From Flavobacterium sp. N502540 (GTDB lineage: Bacteria; Bacteroidota; Bacteroidia; Flavobacteriales; Flavobacteriaceae), in contig NZ_CP110012.1 in assembly GCF_025947365.1 (NCBI RefSeq), positions 3,596,001 to 3,660,000 of the forward strand: a stretch of DNA of 64,000 nucleotides. The letters are read 5' to 3'. The position numbers and the translations under genes were made by a program. Under the pieces are notes generated by a model. The model searched no databases and was not told the origin of the DNA. It was given only the letters and a program-made list of their open reading frames with translations. Positions 1 through 8,515 of the stretch are shown in pieces. Every line of letters starts with the position of its first letter. Positions within the stretch are counted from its first letter, which is position 1.

Positions 1-503
1 TAATTTCCGGATTTGTTTTTTGGAATCGATAAGCTGTCCCAGTCGCCCTTCTTTAATTGTTTGGCATAAAAAACAATCTGTCCGATATGATAAGGATAAT
101 GTGCCAGCTGTCTGTTGATTGCCTCAATAACGGTATGACCTTCGTTACGGATATAAATGATGTCTGAAAGCTGCTCCGGGTTTAAGCTGTTTAAGGCATT
201 CAGCAAACAATCCCAGCCTTTGTTCCAGATCAGCAGGACTTCTTCTTTAGATTTCAGATCATTTTCAAATTCCGAATCGCGATTGCGCCATTCTTTTTCG
301 CCATCAGACGTTAAAAAATCGGTCCAGCGTGAGAGCATATTGCCTGAAACGTGTTTTACAATCGTAGCAATGCTGTTGGTATCTTCATTGAGAGTAACAA
401 AAAGCTGTTCGGGTTCTAATTGTGCAATGGCTTTTTCCCCCAGCATTTTATAGTACAAAAACTGTTTTTTAACGCTTTCTAAATAGGAATCAGTTGCTTT
501 CAT
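1..503 (-). CDS. DinB-like / DUF1572 family protein (3' end cut by window edge)
   Basis: The reverse strand reads open from an ATG at 501-503 to the window edge, about 167 codons, starting MKATDSYLESVKKQ. It has the DinB-like helical-bundle pattern: a first His in KHVSGNM near residue 50 and a second His pair in LAHYPYHIGQ near residue 135, the usual three-His metal triad of DinB/YfiT proteins. The segment WTDFLTSDGEKEWRNRD is typical of the DUF1572 branch. Members are cytoplasmic, with metal- or thiol-dependent transferase activity suggested for relatives, but the substrate is unknown. The stop codon lies outside the window. Confidence 0.8.
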   Translation of the reverse strand, partial: MKATDSYLESVKKQFLYYKMLGEKAIAQLEPEQLFVTLNEDTNSIATIVKHVSGNMLSRWTDFLTSDGEKEWRNRDSEFENDLKSKEEVLLIWNKGWDCLLNALNSLNPEQLSDIIYIRNEGHTVIEAINRQLAHYPYHIGQIVFYAKQLKKGDWDSLSIPKNKSGN

Positions 504-567
504 AGTGATACATTTGGTTTAGCGGAAATGAGTTTTTATTTTTTGTCACAAGTTCGTGGCAAAAAAA

Positions 568-1140
568 CTATACAATTTTAATATCGTATTTGTCTAATAA
601 CCCTACAATACCCTGAGTTGAAAATTGTGCTTTTCGCATAGGGTTAAATTCAGGATCAATTTTATAATTGTAGGCAGTTCTAAAGTCGACGCCTGCCAGC
701 TGTGTATCGTTAAAAATAGCCCCGTCGAGATTGCAATTGTCAAATAAAGAATTGGTTAGATTGCATCCTATAAAAGAAACCTCGCGCAAAGAGCAGTTGA
801 TAAATTTAGTTTTAGGCATTTTTTTGTTCGAAAACACAGCGTAATCTAATGTACTTTCTTCAAAATAAACCTGGAATAGAAAATCATCACATTCGTTAAA
901 AGCAATTCCAAGAAGCTTGCAATTTTTGAATGTAGCATTTTTCAGACTGGTACCGGACAAACTTGTCATTGATAAATTGCAATCGATAAACTCGCAGTCT
1001 AAAAAGGTATTATAAGCAAAATTGCTATTCGAGAAATCACAATTCTTAAAAACACAATCTTCAAACTCCCGATTGTTTATTTTTTTGTCAATATAGGTAA
1101 CTTTTTCGAAGGTTTTTTGAATGTGAATTAGACTTTCCAT
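568..1140 (-). CDS. Pentapeptide repeat-containing protein
   Basis: This 190-residue protein is built of A(D/N)LXX-like five-residue units from about residue 20 to 155 (for example FEDCVFKNCDFSNSNF and FKNCKLLGIAF), predicting a right-handed quadrilateral beta-helix of the Qnr/McbG type. The non-repeat tail ends GIVGLLDKYDIKIV. There is no signal peptide, so it is probably cytoplasmic. Some relatives protect DNA gyrase from inhibitors, but sequence alone does not show that here. Its ATG overlaps the end of the broken toxin gene upstream by 13 bp, so it may be co-transcribed with the toxin-antitoxin locus. Confidence 0.85.
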   Translation of the reverse strand: MESLIHIQKTFEKVTYIDKKINNREFEDCVFKNCDFSNSNFAYNTFLDCEFIDCNLSMTSLSGTSLKNATFKNCKLLGIAFNECDDFLFQVYFEESTLDYAVFSNKKMPKTKFINCSLREVSFIGCNLTNSLFDNCNLDGAIFNDTQLAGVDFRTAYNYKIDPEFNPMRKAQFSTQGIVGLLDKYDIKIV

Positions 1141-1443
1141 GAGTGTTTTTTAGATTTTCGTGCATTGTGACGTACCCTAAGGATATAAATGATTTCCTCT
1201 GTTATTTGATAGGAAACCGAATAATTGTAAACCGAATAAACTCTGAAACTACCATCATTATTGGTTTTTTGAGTGTCGTGTTTATAAATTTCGGGTTGAG
1301 TTTTAAGAATTTCGGTACTGTCAAAAAATAGTATTGACAACTTTATCAGCAATTGAAATTGATTTGCTTTCAAAGAAAATGTAAAAATGAATGTCCTCTA
1401 ATTGATTCAAAGCACTGCTAGACCAAATTATTTTCTTCCCCAT
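1128..1443 (-). pseudogene. ParE/RelE-type toxin gene disrupted by a +1 frameshift
   Basis: An ATG at 1441-1443, inside the last codons of the antitoxin gene, opens a frame reading MGKKIIWSSSALNQLEDIHF, a clear ParE N-terminus. It runs 40 codons and stops at TGA (1321-1323) just after a run of six T on this strand (1323-1328). Removing one T restores a continuous 104-residue protein whose second half is TEILKTQPEIYKHD, then SFRVYSVYNYSVSYQI and EIIYILRVRH, the ParE C-terminus. ParE toxins act on gyrase. The break makes the toxin probably inactive unless the ribosome slips on the homopolymer or the base is a sequencing error. It ends 13 bp inside the pentapeptide-repeat gene. Confidence 0.8.
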
Positions 1444-1658
1444 TTTTCTGCAATCTCTTTAGCCTGATCTTCCGTATAAAAGTTGCCTTTTTTGATGTTT
1501 TCCAGAGCGTCTTCAATGTCTAAATTGTAGGCTTTGTCTGAATCAACTGTACTGTTGTTTACAGACTGTAAAAGATGTTTTAGCTTCTCAACAAACGAAG
1601 GGTCTTTTACTTTATCAATTTCCTGATGAATCCACTTTAGTTCTGCTTGAATATCCAT
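1428..1658 (-). CDS. Antitoxin partner of the ParE-like toxin
   Basis: This small 76-residue acidic, helical protein (MDIQAELKWIHQEIDKVKD) lies directly upstream of the ParE-like reading frame and overlaps its ATG by 16 bp, the usual antitoxin-first, overlapping arrangement of type II toxin-antitoxin pairs. The C-terminal part (EDALENIKKGNFYTEDQAKE) resembles the toxin-wrapping tails of Bacteroidota antitoxins. No clear DNA-binding fold is visible by eye. It appears intact although the toxin frame is broken. The family is assigned mainly from context. Confidence 0.65.
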   Translation of the reverse strand: MDIQAELKWIHQEIDKVKDPSFVEKLKHLLQSVNNSTVDSDKAYNLDIEDALENIKKGNFYTEDQAKEIAEKWGRK

Positions 1659-1685
1659 AATAAAGAATTTGAGTAAAGATACAAA

Positions 1686-1907
1686 TTAGTCATTAAATAA
1701 ACCTTTCATAATGACTTTCAATCCGTAAAAGATCAAAAACATAGCGCTTAAACAAGCCACAATTCCAATTCCCAAAACCAGATAATGCCAGTTGGTATGC
1801 TGATTCATAAAAGCGTTATAAATTAGCGACGGCCCAATAAACAATAAAGGCAATGAACCCGATAAATATTTAATTCCTTTTCCTAATAATTCTTTATTTG
1901 TTGCCAT
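1686..1907 (-). CDS. DUF6095 family small membrane protein
   Basis: This 73-residue protein has two hydrophobic helices (about residues 10-31 and 42-68) joined by a short polar loop (NAFMNQHTNWH). The opening KGIKYLSGSLPLLFIGPSLI matches the DUF6095 proteins of Flavobacteriaceae as I remember them. It is an inner-membrane protein of unknown function. It lies downstream of murQ on the same strand but is separated from it by 166 bp of repeat-rich sequence. Confidence 0.7.
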   Translation of the reverse strand: MATNKELLGKGIKYLSGSLPLLFIGPSLIYNAFMNQHTNWHYLVLGIGIVACLSAMFLIFYGLKVIMKGLFND

Positions 1908-1930
1908 TTTTTTGTTTTAGGTTTTGAGAG

Positions 1931-2069
1931 TTTCAGGTTTTAATGTTTCAGGTTTTAATGTTTCAGGTTTCAAGTTTCAGGTTTAGTACCTATTGAAATT
2001 TACGGCTAGATAGGCATAATCTCATTTTACATCTCATATCTTACCAAAAACATTTTACCAAAAACATTT
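1931..2069. repeat. Short direct-repeat tract between murQ and DUF6095 gene
   Basis: The word TTTCAGGTTT occurs four times with starts at 1931, 1946, 1961 and 1975, a spacing of about 15 bp. A second direct repeat, TTACCAAAAACATT, occurs at 2041-2054 and 2056-2069. The same TTTCAGGTTT word recurs in the hairpin at 21381-21429, so this is a dispersed intergenic repeat family of the genome. Confidence 0.75.
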
Positions 2070-2073
2070 CACA

Positions 2074-2886
2074 TTAACGATTATAATTGTCCACAGCATT
2101 TCGTACGCTGCCATATTTTTTTAATAATTCGCTGGCTTGTTCGTAGGAAACAGGAATTTCTCCCATAATCATTTTTACACCGCGATCTACCAATTTGATG
2201 TTACTCAATTGCATATCGACCATTTTATTACCTTTTACTTTTCCAAGCTGAATCATTGCAGCAGTCGAAATCATATTCAGCACTAATTTTTGAGCTGTTC
2301 CGGCTTTCATTCGGGAGCTTCCAGTGATAAATTCCGGACCTACAACCACTTCAACCGGAAATTGAGCAGTAAGCGCCAAAGGACTTCCTGCATTGTTAGT
2401 AATACAGCCCGTAAGAATATTGTTTTGATTACAGCTTTCTAAACCGCCAATCACATAAGGAGTAGTTCCTGAAGCCGCGATGCCAATTACTACATCGTTT
2501 TGATCAATATGATTCGCCTGTAAATCAATCCAGGCTTGAGTTGCATTGTCTTCGGCATTTTCTACGGCACGACGAATGGCAGTATCACCACCGGCAATAA
2601 TTCCGTTTACTAAATCAAAAGGAACACCAAAAGTTGGAGGACATTCTGAAGCATCAACAACACCTAAGCGTCCGGATGTTCCCGCACCGATATAAAATAA
2701 TCGACCGCCTAATTTTAGTTTAGAAACTACCTGTGCGACTAAAGTTTCAATTTGCGGAATCGCTTTTTCGACTGCATCAGGAACAGTTTTGTCTTCCTGA
2801 TTGATGTTAACCAGAAGTTCATGAACTGACATTTTTTCTAAATGTTCGTATTTTGAGGACTGTTCTGTGGTTTTTGTAAAGGCCAT
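2074..2886 (-). CDS. murQ: N-acetylmuramic acid 6-phosphate etherase
   Basis: MurQ cleaves the D-lactyl ether of MurNAc 6-phosphate to give GlcNAc 6-phosphate in peptidoglycan recycling; it is cytoplasmic. The 270-residue protein has the SIS-fold signature GAGTSGRLGVVDASECPPTF at about residues 67-86 and the second conserved block GSSRMKAGTAQKLVLNM near 190, both diagnostic for MurQ. It is slightly shorter than the E. coli enzyme (about 298 residues). No muramic acid kinase or PTS gene lies beside it here. Confidence 0.95.
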   Translation of the reverse strand: MAFTKTTEQSSKYEHLEKMSVHELLVNINQEDKTVPDAVEKAIPQIETLVAQVVSKLKLGGRLFYIGAGTSGRLGVVDASECPPTFGVPFDLVNGIIAGGDTAIRRAVENAEDNATQAWIDLQANHIDQNDVVIGIAASGTTPYVIGGLESCNQNNILTGCITNNAGSPLALTAQFPVEVVVGPEFITGSSRMKAGTAQKLVLNMISTAAMIQLGKVKGNKMVDMQLSNIKLVDRGVKMIMGEIPVSYEQASELLKKYGSVRNAVDNYNR

Positions 2887-2910
2887 TTTTTCATGTTAAT
2901 TGAACTGGGT

Positions 2911-2918
2911 CAAAATTA
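2911..2918 (-). promoter_or_regulatory. -7 element upstream of murQ
   Basis: On the reverse strand the octamer TAATTTTG fits the Bacteroidota -7 consensus TAnnTTTG and lies 25 bp before the murQ ATG. No convincing -33 element was found at the usual distance, so this is a consensus match only. Confidence 0.5.
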
Positions 2919-3068
2919 ATCTTTTTTCTTGCAATCCCGAAATTTGCGACCTAAAGTCGTGAAGATTTAGATTTTTTTTTGTTGTAATTTCTGATGAAAT
3001 GATTGCTCTGTTGAGCCTTTATTAAAACAACTAAAACATTATATTTGTTAAATAATTAAAAATTTGGA

Positions 3069-4214
3069 ATGGATATAATTAGCTTTTTAACGAGTATCGC
3101 AAAAATATCAGTCTTTGTTTCTTTTTTACTGGCCTTCTTTTTACTCACAGTGCAAACAAAGAATAAATTGACAAACCGGCTGTTTGCTTTCTATTTAATA
3201 TTTTTTGCCCTTGATAACAGCGGTATTTTTATAGATGATGAGTTTATAAAAGCCCATTTTAACTTAGAATTTTTCAGATGGACAGCTTGTTCTCTGGTTT
3301 TGCCTTTTTTCTATCTGTACGTTTTATCTGTTTGTTTCACAGATTTTAGATTGAGATCGAAACATTTACTACACGCAATTCCATTTGTACTCCTGAATGT
3401 GTTTTATATGTTCAGACTTTATTTTTTAACGAATGCCGAAAAAATAGTGTTTTACAACCAGCGTGATCAATCGCCGGAGATGTTCTTTTTGTTTCTTGCT
3501 CTGGCCTTGCAAATTGTATTTTACAGCATTGGAGTAGCTTTGGTCTTAAAAAAATACAAAGCAATATATGAGGAAAATTATACCAATCCCAGAAGTTCTG
3601 TTTTTAAATGGCTGCTTCAGATAGCAGCTATATTCTTTGTTTTGTATTATTTATGTATCATTAAGAATGCTTTAAGATATGTAAATTATGATTCGTTATG
3701 GATTTGGACCAATGTAATACTGCAGTTTATGGTTTTGGTAATAACCTGCTGGTTTGTATTAAAAGCACTGAATCATCCGGATCTTTTTCGCGGTATCGAT
3801 TCTAAACTGCAATTGGCCAAAGATATTCTTCCTAAACAGATTAATAATGTCGGAGAAAAGGAGCATCAAAACGAAGTGATTTCAGATCAAATTGCGACAT
3901 TGAAGCTTTACATGACCGAAAAAGAGCCTTTTCTGGACCCGTCGCTTACCATTCAGGAACTTTCGAATCAAATCAATATTCCGGTTCGGGATTTATCTGT
4001 TTTAATCAATCATCATATCGATCAGCATTTCTTTGATTTTGTAAACGAATATCGCATTCAAAAAGCAATGAATATACTGAAAGATCAGTCCAAAAGTCAG
4101 CTTACAGTTTTGGAAATTTTGTATGAAGTAGGTTTTAATTCAAAATCTTCCTTTAATACCTCTTTTAAAAAATATACAAATCTAACCCCTACAGCTTTTC
4201 GGAACGCCTCATAA
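3069..4214 (+). CDS. Membrane-anchored AraC-family transcriptional regulator
   Basis: This 381-residue protein has about seven predicted transmembrane helices in residues 5-235, followed by a cytoplasmic linker and an AraC-type double helix-turn-helix at about 275-381 (LTIQELSNQINIPVRDLSVL, then YEVGFNSKSSFNTSFKKYTN, ending LTPTAFRN). Membrane-embedded AraC regulators of this kind are common in Flavobacteriia and probably sense an envelope signal. It precedes, on the same strand but behind a strong terminator, an outer membrane beta-barrel gene that may be its target. A TATATTTG -7-like element lies at 3040-3047. Confidence 0.85.
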   Translation: MDIISFLTSIAKISVFVSFLLAFFLLTVQTKNKLTNRLFAFYLIFFALDNSGIFIDDEFIKAHFNLEFFRWTACSLVLPFFYLYVLSVCFTDFRLRSKHLLHAIPFVLLNVFYMFRLYFLTNAEKIVFYNQRDQSPEMFFLFLALALQIVFYSIGVALVLKKYKAIYEENYTNPRSSVFKWLLQIAAIFFVLYYLCIIKNALRYVNYDSLWIWTNVILQFMVLVITCWFVLKALNHPDLFRGIDSKLQLAKDILPKQINNVGEKEHQNEVISDQIATLKLYMTEKEPFLDPSLTIQELSNQINIPVRDLSVLINHHIDQHFFDFVNEYRIQKAMNILKDQSKSQLTVLEILYEVGFNSKSSFNTSFKKYTNLTPTAFRNAS

Positions 4215-4247
4215 TAAGGGCTTTGCATAAAGTACTACTCCGTGACG

Positions 4248-4297
4248 AAAAAAGTCGAACTCATTTCTGTTGAGAAAATGAGTTCGACTTTTTTTTG
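4248..4297 (+). terminator. Rho-independent terminator after the AraC gene
   Basis: An 18-bp stem (AAAAAAGTCGAACTCATT at 4248-4265 pairing with 4278-4295) is followed by a T run. It separates the AraC regulator from the downstream outer membrane gene, so the latter needs its own promoter. Confidence 0.9.
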
Positions 4298-4368
4298 TCG
4301 GTCGAATTCCGAAAATTTCTGCAACAACTTTGCTTCATAATTAATCGAACAAGTTAAAACCAGAAATC

Positions 4369-6756
4369 ATGAAAAAAGTTTACCTCCTTATTATTTTAGT
4401 ATTACCGATGTTAGGTTTAGCACAAACAACTGCAAAATTAAAAGGGAAAATAGCCAGTGAAACAACTGCATTAGAATGGGCAGATGTTTCCGTATTCAAT
4501 TCAGAAGGGAAAATTATTGAAGGAACAACCAGTAAGCCGGACGGCTCTTTTGAACTTAACTTAAAAGAAGGCTTTTATAAAATTGGAATAAGTCTGCTGG
4601 GATTTGTAGACTACGAAAAGCAGATCGCGATTAAAAAAGATACCGATTTAGAAATTATAGTCTTGAAAGAGAATACTACTCAGCTGGGAGAAGTGGTAAT
4701 TAAAACTAAAAAGAATACCATCGAGCAAAAAACAGATCGTTTGGTTTATAATCTCGAAAATAATGTCACAAATGTTGGTGGTGATGCTTTAAGCGCCATC
4801 AATACCGCACCTGGTGTTGTGGTTCAAAAAGAGACGATCAGTATATTAGGAAAAGGGACTTCCCGTGTGATGATTGACGGACGTATCGTTGAGTTAACAG
4901 GAGAAGAACTAAACAACTATTTAAAATCGATATCGGCGGCAGATATTAAAAGCATTGAGATAATCAGTACTCCTCCCGCAAAATACGAAGCTGAAGGAGC
5001 AGGAGGGCTGATTAATATTGTGTTAAAAAAAGGTACCCGAAATTCCTGGAAAAACACTTCCACAGCTACTTATGATCAGAATAAATACGGGGTTTTGACT
5101 TTAAGAGATAATTTCTTTTACAACAAAAATAAGTTCAGGTTTTCTGCCAGTATTAATGGCAAGAAAGGACACCGATTTGCCGATGAATTTCTAAACATGT
5201 ATTTCCCTGATGGACTTTCTGAGATGATTATCAATACAAAATTTACCGATGAAAGTTTGTCCGGAAAATTAGCTTTGGATTATGATTTTTCAGATCGTAT
5301 AACCGTAGGTTTTCAGGTTTTAAAAGACAGAAGTAATCCGGATTTTAAGTCGGATATCAGAATTAATAATTACAATACTAAAAATGAACTGGACAATTAT
5401 ATCCTGAACAATAGTTTTGTGGATAAACGGTCCGGTAATCAAACTTATCACGGGCATTTGATTGCAAAATTGGATTCTTTAGACAGAAAATTGTCTTTTG
5501 ATGTGGATTATTTTAATTACAATTCAAAATTCGACCGAAATGCAATCGCCAACAATTACAGACCAGATAATTCATTTGCAGGCATTAATCAGTCGGCAAG
5601 AAATGTTTCCGATCAGGATATTGATAACTGGAGCTTTAAGGCAGACATGGAACATCCGCTTACAGCATTCAATTTGTCATATGGTACAAAAATGAGTTTT
5701 ACAAACAGTAAGAGTTATGTGCTTTACTACAACACGATTACAGGAACACCGGAATTGGATCCCAATCAGTCCAACCGATTCAGGTATACGGAGAACAATC
5801 AGGCAGTGTACGTTAACGGAGATAAAAAAATCAATGAGAAATGGAATCTTCAATTGGGATTGCGCCTTGAAAATACTCAAACGAGTGGTTTTTCAGAAAC
5901 CTTAAACGAGAAAACAAAAAATAATTATTTGAGATTGTTTCCTACGGTTTATGTTTCATACAAAGAAAATGATAGTAATAATTTCAGTTTTAATTATGGA
6001 AAAAGAATCAGCCGACCTCAGTTTGATTTGCTGAATCCATTTCGTAACTACATTAACAGCAACAGTTATTCTGAAGGAAATCCGTTTTTAAGACCTTCGT
6101 TTAGTGATAATTTTGAGTTTAGTCATTCGTATAAAGGAGTTTTGCGAACCAGTGTTTTCTTGAATGTGATCAATGACGGTTATGGTGTGATTTTTACCTC
6201 AATTCCCGAAACCAATACGCAAATTGTAACCAGAGAGAATTATTTCAGAGATCTAAAGTATGGGGTTGGAGAGAGTTATTCGGCTAGTTTTGCAGACTGG
6301 TGGCAAAGTGAAAACACGTTATATTTCTTAGGATCAAAAACAAAGTTTGTAAAAAATATCAATGCCACGCCATCCAATAGCTTAGAAGTTAATTTTTCAA
6401 CTAATAATACATTCTCATTGGGCAAAACGAGTAAACTTCAAATTGATTTTAATTACAATACACCTTCTAAAAGCGGTTTGTACAAAACAGGGTATATGTC
6501 GAGTTTTGATATTGGTTTTAAACAGGATATGCTAAATAAATCCCTGCAGATTGCTTTTTTAGCCAATGATATTTTTAATACTTCTTATTTAAAAGATTTA
6601 GTTTCGGTTGTAAATGGCGTAAAGCAGGTGTACAGTCAGAATTTTTCAAACCGATTTTTACGTTTATCTGTTATTTACAATTTTGGAAACAAAAAAATAA
6701 ACGTGAAACAGCGTGATTTTGGAAATCAGGAGGAGAAAAACAGAACAGGAAATTAG
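4369..6756 (+). CDS. Outer membrane beta-barrel family protein (TonB-receptor-like)
   Basis: This 795-residue protein starts with a signal peptide (MKKVYLLIILVLPMLGLAQ), then a carboxypeptidase-regulatory-like beta-sandwich domain at about 20-105 (KLKGKIASETTALEWADVSV), a plug-like domain at about 115-215 (GDALSAINTAPGVVVQKE, then YEAEGAGGLINIVLKKG), and a large beta-barrel of the OMP_b-brl_3 type to the C-terminus. It probably sits in the outer membrane. No SusD partner is adjacent, so it is not a classical polysaccharide-utilisation pair, and the ligand cannot be inferred. The upstream membrane AraC protein is a candidate regulator. Confidence 0.88.
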   Translation: MKKVYLLIILVLPMLGLAQTTAKLKGKIASETTALEWADVSVFNSEGKIIEGTTSKPDGSFELNLKEGFYKIGISLLGFVDYEKQIAIKKDTDLEIIVLKENTTQLGEVVIKTKKNTIEQKTDRLVYNLENNVTNVGGDALSAINTAPGVVVQKETISILGKGTSRVMIDGRIVELTGEELNNYLKSISAADIKSIEIISTPPAKYEAEGAGGLINIVLKKGTRNSWKNTSTATYDQNKYGVLTLRDNFFYNKNKFRFSASINGKKGHRFADEFLNMYFPDGLSEMIINTKFTDESLSGKLALDYDFSDRITVGFQVLKDRSNPDFKSDIRINNYNTKNELDNYILNNSFVDKRSGNQTYHGHLIAKLDSLDRKLSFDVDYFNYNSKFDRNAIANNYRPDNSFAGINQSARNVSDQDIDNWSFKADMEHPLTAFNLSYGTKMSFTNSKSYVLYYNTITGTPELDPNQSNRFRYTENNQAVYVNGDKKINEKWNLQLGLRLENTQTSGFSETLNEKTKNNYLRLFPTVYVSYKENDSNNFSFNYGKRISRPQFDLLNPFRNYINSNSYSEGNPFLRPSFSDNFEFSHSYKGVLRTSVFLNVINDGYGVIFTSIPETNTQIVTRENYFRDLKYGVGESYSASFADWWQSENTLYFLGSKTKFVKNINATPSNSLEVNFSTNNTFSLGKTSKLQIDFNYNTPSKSGLYKTGYMSSFDIGFKQDMLNKSLQIAFLANDIFNTSYLKDLVSVVNGVKQVYSQNFSNRFLRLSVIYNFGNKKINVKQRDFGNQEEKNRTGN

Positions 6757-6824
6757 GTTTTAGAATGTAAGGTGTGAAATGTGAGAAGCAGAGAAGAAAG
6801 TTTTCTGCTTCCCGGGTTTCCAAA

Positions 6825-7493
6825 CTACAATATAAAAGCTAAAAGAATCCCCAGAACAATCATAGAGACTTTGGCAACATTGAATTTATGTCCTTCGCTG
6901 CTTTCGAAAATAATGGTTGAGGAAATGTGAAACAGAATTCCGATAACGATGGCTGTAATTTCAGTGTAATATTTGCTTAGAACCGGTAAATATTCAGAGG
7001 CAACGGTACCCAATGGGGTCATAACTGCGAATGTAAGCATGAAAGCAAAAATGGCTTTTTTATTCAGCTCTGCATTGATAAAAAAGGTGGTCAGAATTAC
7101 GGCAATTGGTAAATGATGAATAGCAATTCCAAGAGCCAGACCATGATGATGGCTTACCGGAAAACCTTCCAGAAAAGCATGAATACACAAGCTGGTAAAG
7201 AGCAGCCACGGAATCTGTGACATCTTAGCGTGCCCATGAACGTGCCCATGTTCGGCTCCCTTAGAGAAAAACTCCAGTATAATCTGGAATAAAATTCCAA
7301 GCATGATGAAGATACCAATATTGTGCTTATGTGTTTCATAAACTTCCGGTAACAGATGCATTACGGTTAAGGACAATAAAAATGAACCGCTAAACGCAAG
7401 CAGCAGCTTTAGATTGGTTTTGCTCTTTGGTTTTAAAAACAAAGCCACCATATAACCTAAAAGTACAGAGAATAAGGGGAGTAGATAATTCAT
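6825..7493 (-). CDS. ZIP family divalent metal transporter
   Basis: This 222-residue inner-membrane protein has several hydrophobic helices and the ZIP metal-site motifs: HLLPE at about 46-50, HAFLEG at 105-110 in the fourth core helix and HHLPIA at 126-131 in the fifth. A His-rich loop (HGHVHGHAK, 82-90) between helices is typical of zinc- or iron-carrying ZIP proteins. It imports a divalent metal, most likely Zn2+, into the cytoplasm. It appears to be a single gene, with a perfect inverted repeat upstream (7516-7564). Confidence 0.9.
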   Translation of the reverse strand: MNYLLPLFSVLLGYMVALFLKPKSKTNLKLLLAFSGSFLLSLTVMHLLPEVYETHKHNIGIFIMLGILFQIILEFFSKGAEHGHVHGHAKMSQIPWLLFTSLCIHAFLEGFPVSHHHGLALGIAIHHLPIAVILTTFFINAELNKKAIFAFMLTFAVMTPLGTVASEYLPVLSKYYTEITAIVIGILFHISSTIIFESSEGHKFNVAKVSMIVLGILLAFIL

Positions 7494-7515
7494 TTTTTAT
7501 GGTTTAACCGTTGAT

Positions 7516-7564
7516 TTGTTTAACCGTTTAATTGTTTTTGTTTAGCGATTAAACGGTTAAACAA
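7516..7564. repeat. Perfect 17-bp inverted repeat
   Basis: TTGTTTAACCGTTTAAT (7516-7532) and its exact reverse complement (7548-7564) are separated by 15 bp. The hairpin lies between the end of the methyltransferase gene and the start of the ZIP gene, both on the reverse strand. It could act as a terminator for the methyltransferase, though its T run is weak, and a further half copy (GGTTTAACCG) lies at 7501-7510. Confidence 0.75.
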
Positions 7565-7582
7565 TTAAAGGATTGCCCAGTT

Positions 7583-8347
7583 TTATTTAAAAATCATGAT
7601 TAATCGTTCGCTTTCGGTTTTGTGGAATTTTTTGAGTTTATAATCTCCAAAAATGTCCAACAGGAAAATTCCCGCTTCTGCCATTAGTTCTTCAAAATCT
7701 TTTAAAGTTAAGGCTTTTACTTTTTCTGTGAAATGATAATTTCTTCCCTGATCCTCAAAATCTATTTCTTTAAAAATATGTCCGTCCTCCACATATCTTT
7801 TGATTTTGAAATCAATTCCGTCTACACTTTTTACCTCTTCAGGTACCAAAGTTTCGATAACCTGAGTAACGTTCATAAAGTCGATTACCGCAAAACCGTA
7901 TTCAGATAAACTTTCTTTAATGGCCTTAAGGGTAGTTAAATTATCGTCGTCACTTTCAAAATATCCAAAACTGGTAAATAAATTAAAGATGGCATCAAAC
8001 TTTTCTTCAAAAGGTTCACGCATATCGTGCACTTTAAAATGCAGTGTTTCGTTACTGTTTTTTGTAGCTTCCGTAATACTGTTTTCAGACAAGTCAGCAC
8101 CTAAAACATTAAATCCCAGTTGATTTAAATAGATAGAGTGACGTCCTTTTCCGCAAGCCAGATCAAGTACTTTTGCTTTTTCAGGCAAATTCAGATAATG
8201 GGTCAAATTGTCCATGAAAACCTGAGCTTCGCGATAATTTCGGTCTTTATAAAGAATATGGTAATATGGAGTGTCAAACCATGACGTAAACCAATTTTCG
8301 GTATTACGTTCCTGATTTGGTGAGGATGAGTTTGCTGCTTCAGACAT
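7583..8347 (-). CDS. Class I SAM-dependent methyltransferase
   Basis: This 254-residue cytoplasmic protein has a Rossmann methyltransferase core: motif I KVLDLACGKGRHSIYL at about 59-74, an acidic post-I strand (GADLSENSI) and motif IV FDAIFNLFTSFGYF. The type resembles small-molecule methyltransferases rather than RNA enzymes, but the substrate is not indicated. It is divergently placed against the THUMP-domain methyltransferase gene. Confidence 0.85.
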   Translation of the reverse strand: MSEAANSSSPNQERNTENWFTSWFDTPYYHILYKDRNYREAQVFMDNLTHYLNLPEKAKVLDLACGKGRHSIYLNQLGFNVLGADLSENSITEATKNSNETLHFKVHDMREPFEEKFDAIFNLFTSFGYFESDDDNLTTLKAIKESLSEYGFAVIDFMNVTQVIETLVPEEVKSVDGIDFKIKRYVEDGHIFKEIDFEDQGRNYHFTEKVKALTLKDFEELMAEAGIFLLDIFGDYKLKKFHKTESERLIMIFK

Positions 8348-8387
8348 TTATTCTATTTCAATTAATTCAAAGTCCGGCAAATTTAGT

Positions 8388-8515
8388 GTATTTTTGCCGA
8401 AAAATAACTATTTCGCAACGATACCTCTATGAATCCTTGCGGAAATGCAGCAGGTGTACGGATATGCAGATGCAGAGATCAACAGCAGTACATTTGAAAT
8501 AATTCAAAAATAAAG
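8388..8515 (+). other. Leader region upstream of the THUMP methyltransferase gene
   Basis: A TATTTTTG -7-like element (about 8388-8395) would start a transcript with a leader of roughly 110 nt before the ATG at 8516. The leader contains a 22-codon Cys-rich open frame (8428-8496, MNPCGNAAGVRICRCRDQQQ...). No known riboswitch or leader class is recognised. Confidence 0.3.

Noticed and set aside
157..453. 98-codon forward frame
   Set aside because: It is antisense to the DinB-like gene, has Ser/Phe-rich composition without a recognisable fold, and fits a shadow frame.
1931..1984. Four evenly spaced TTTCAGGTTT copies as a CRISPR array
   Set aside because: The unit is about 15 bp with no spacers of constant length and no cas genes are near.
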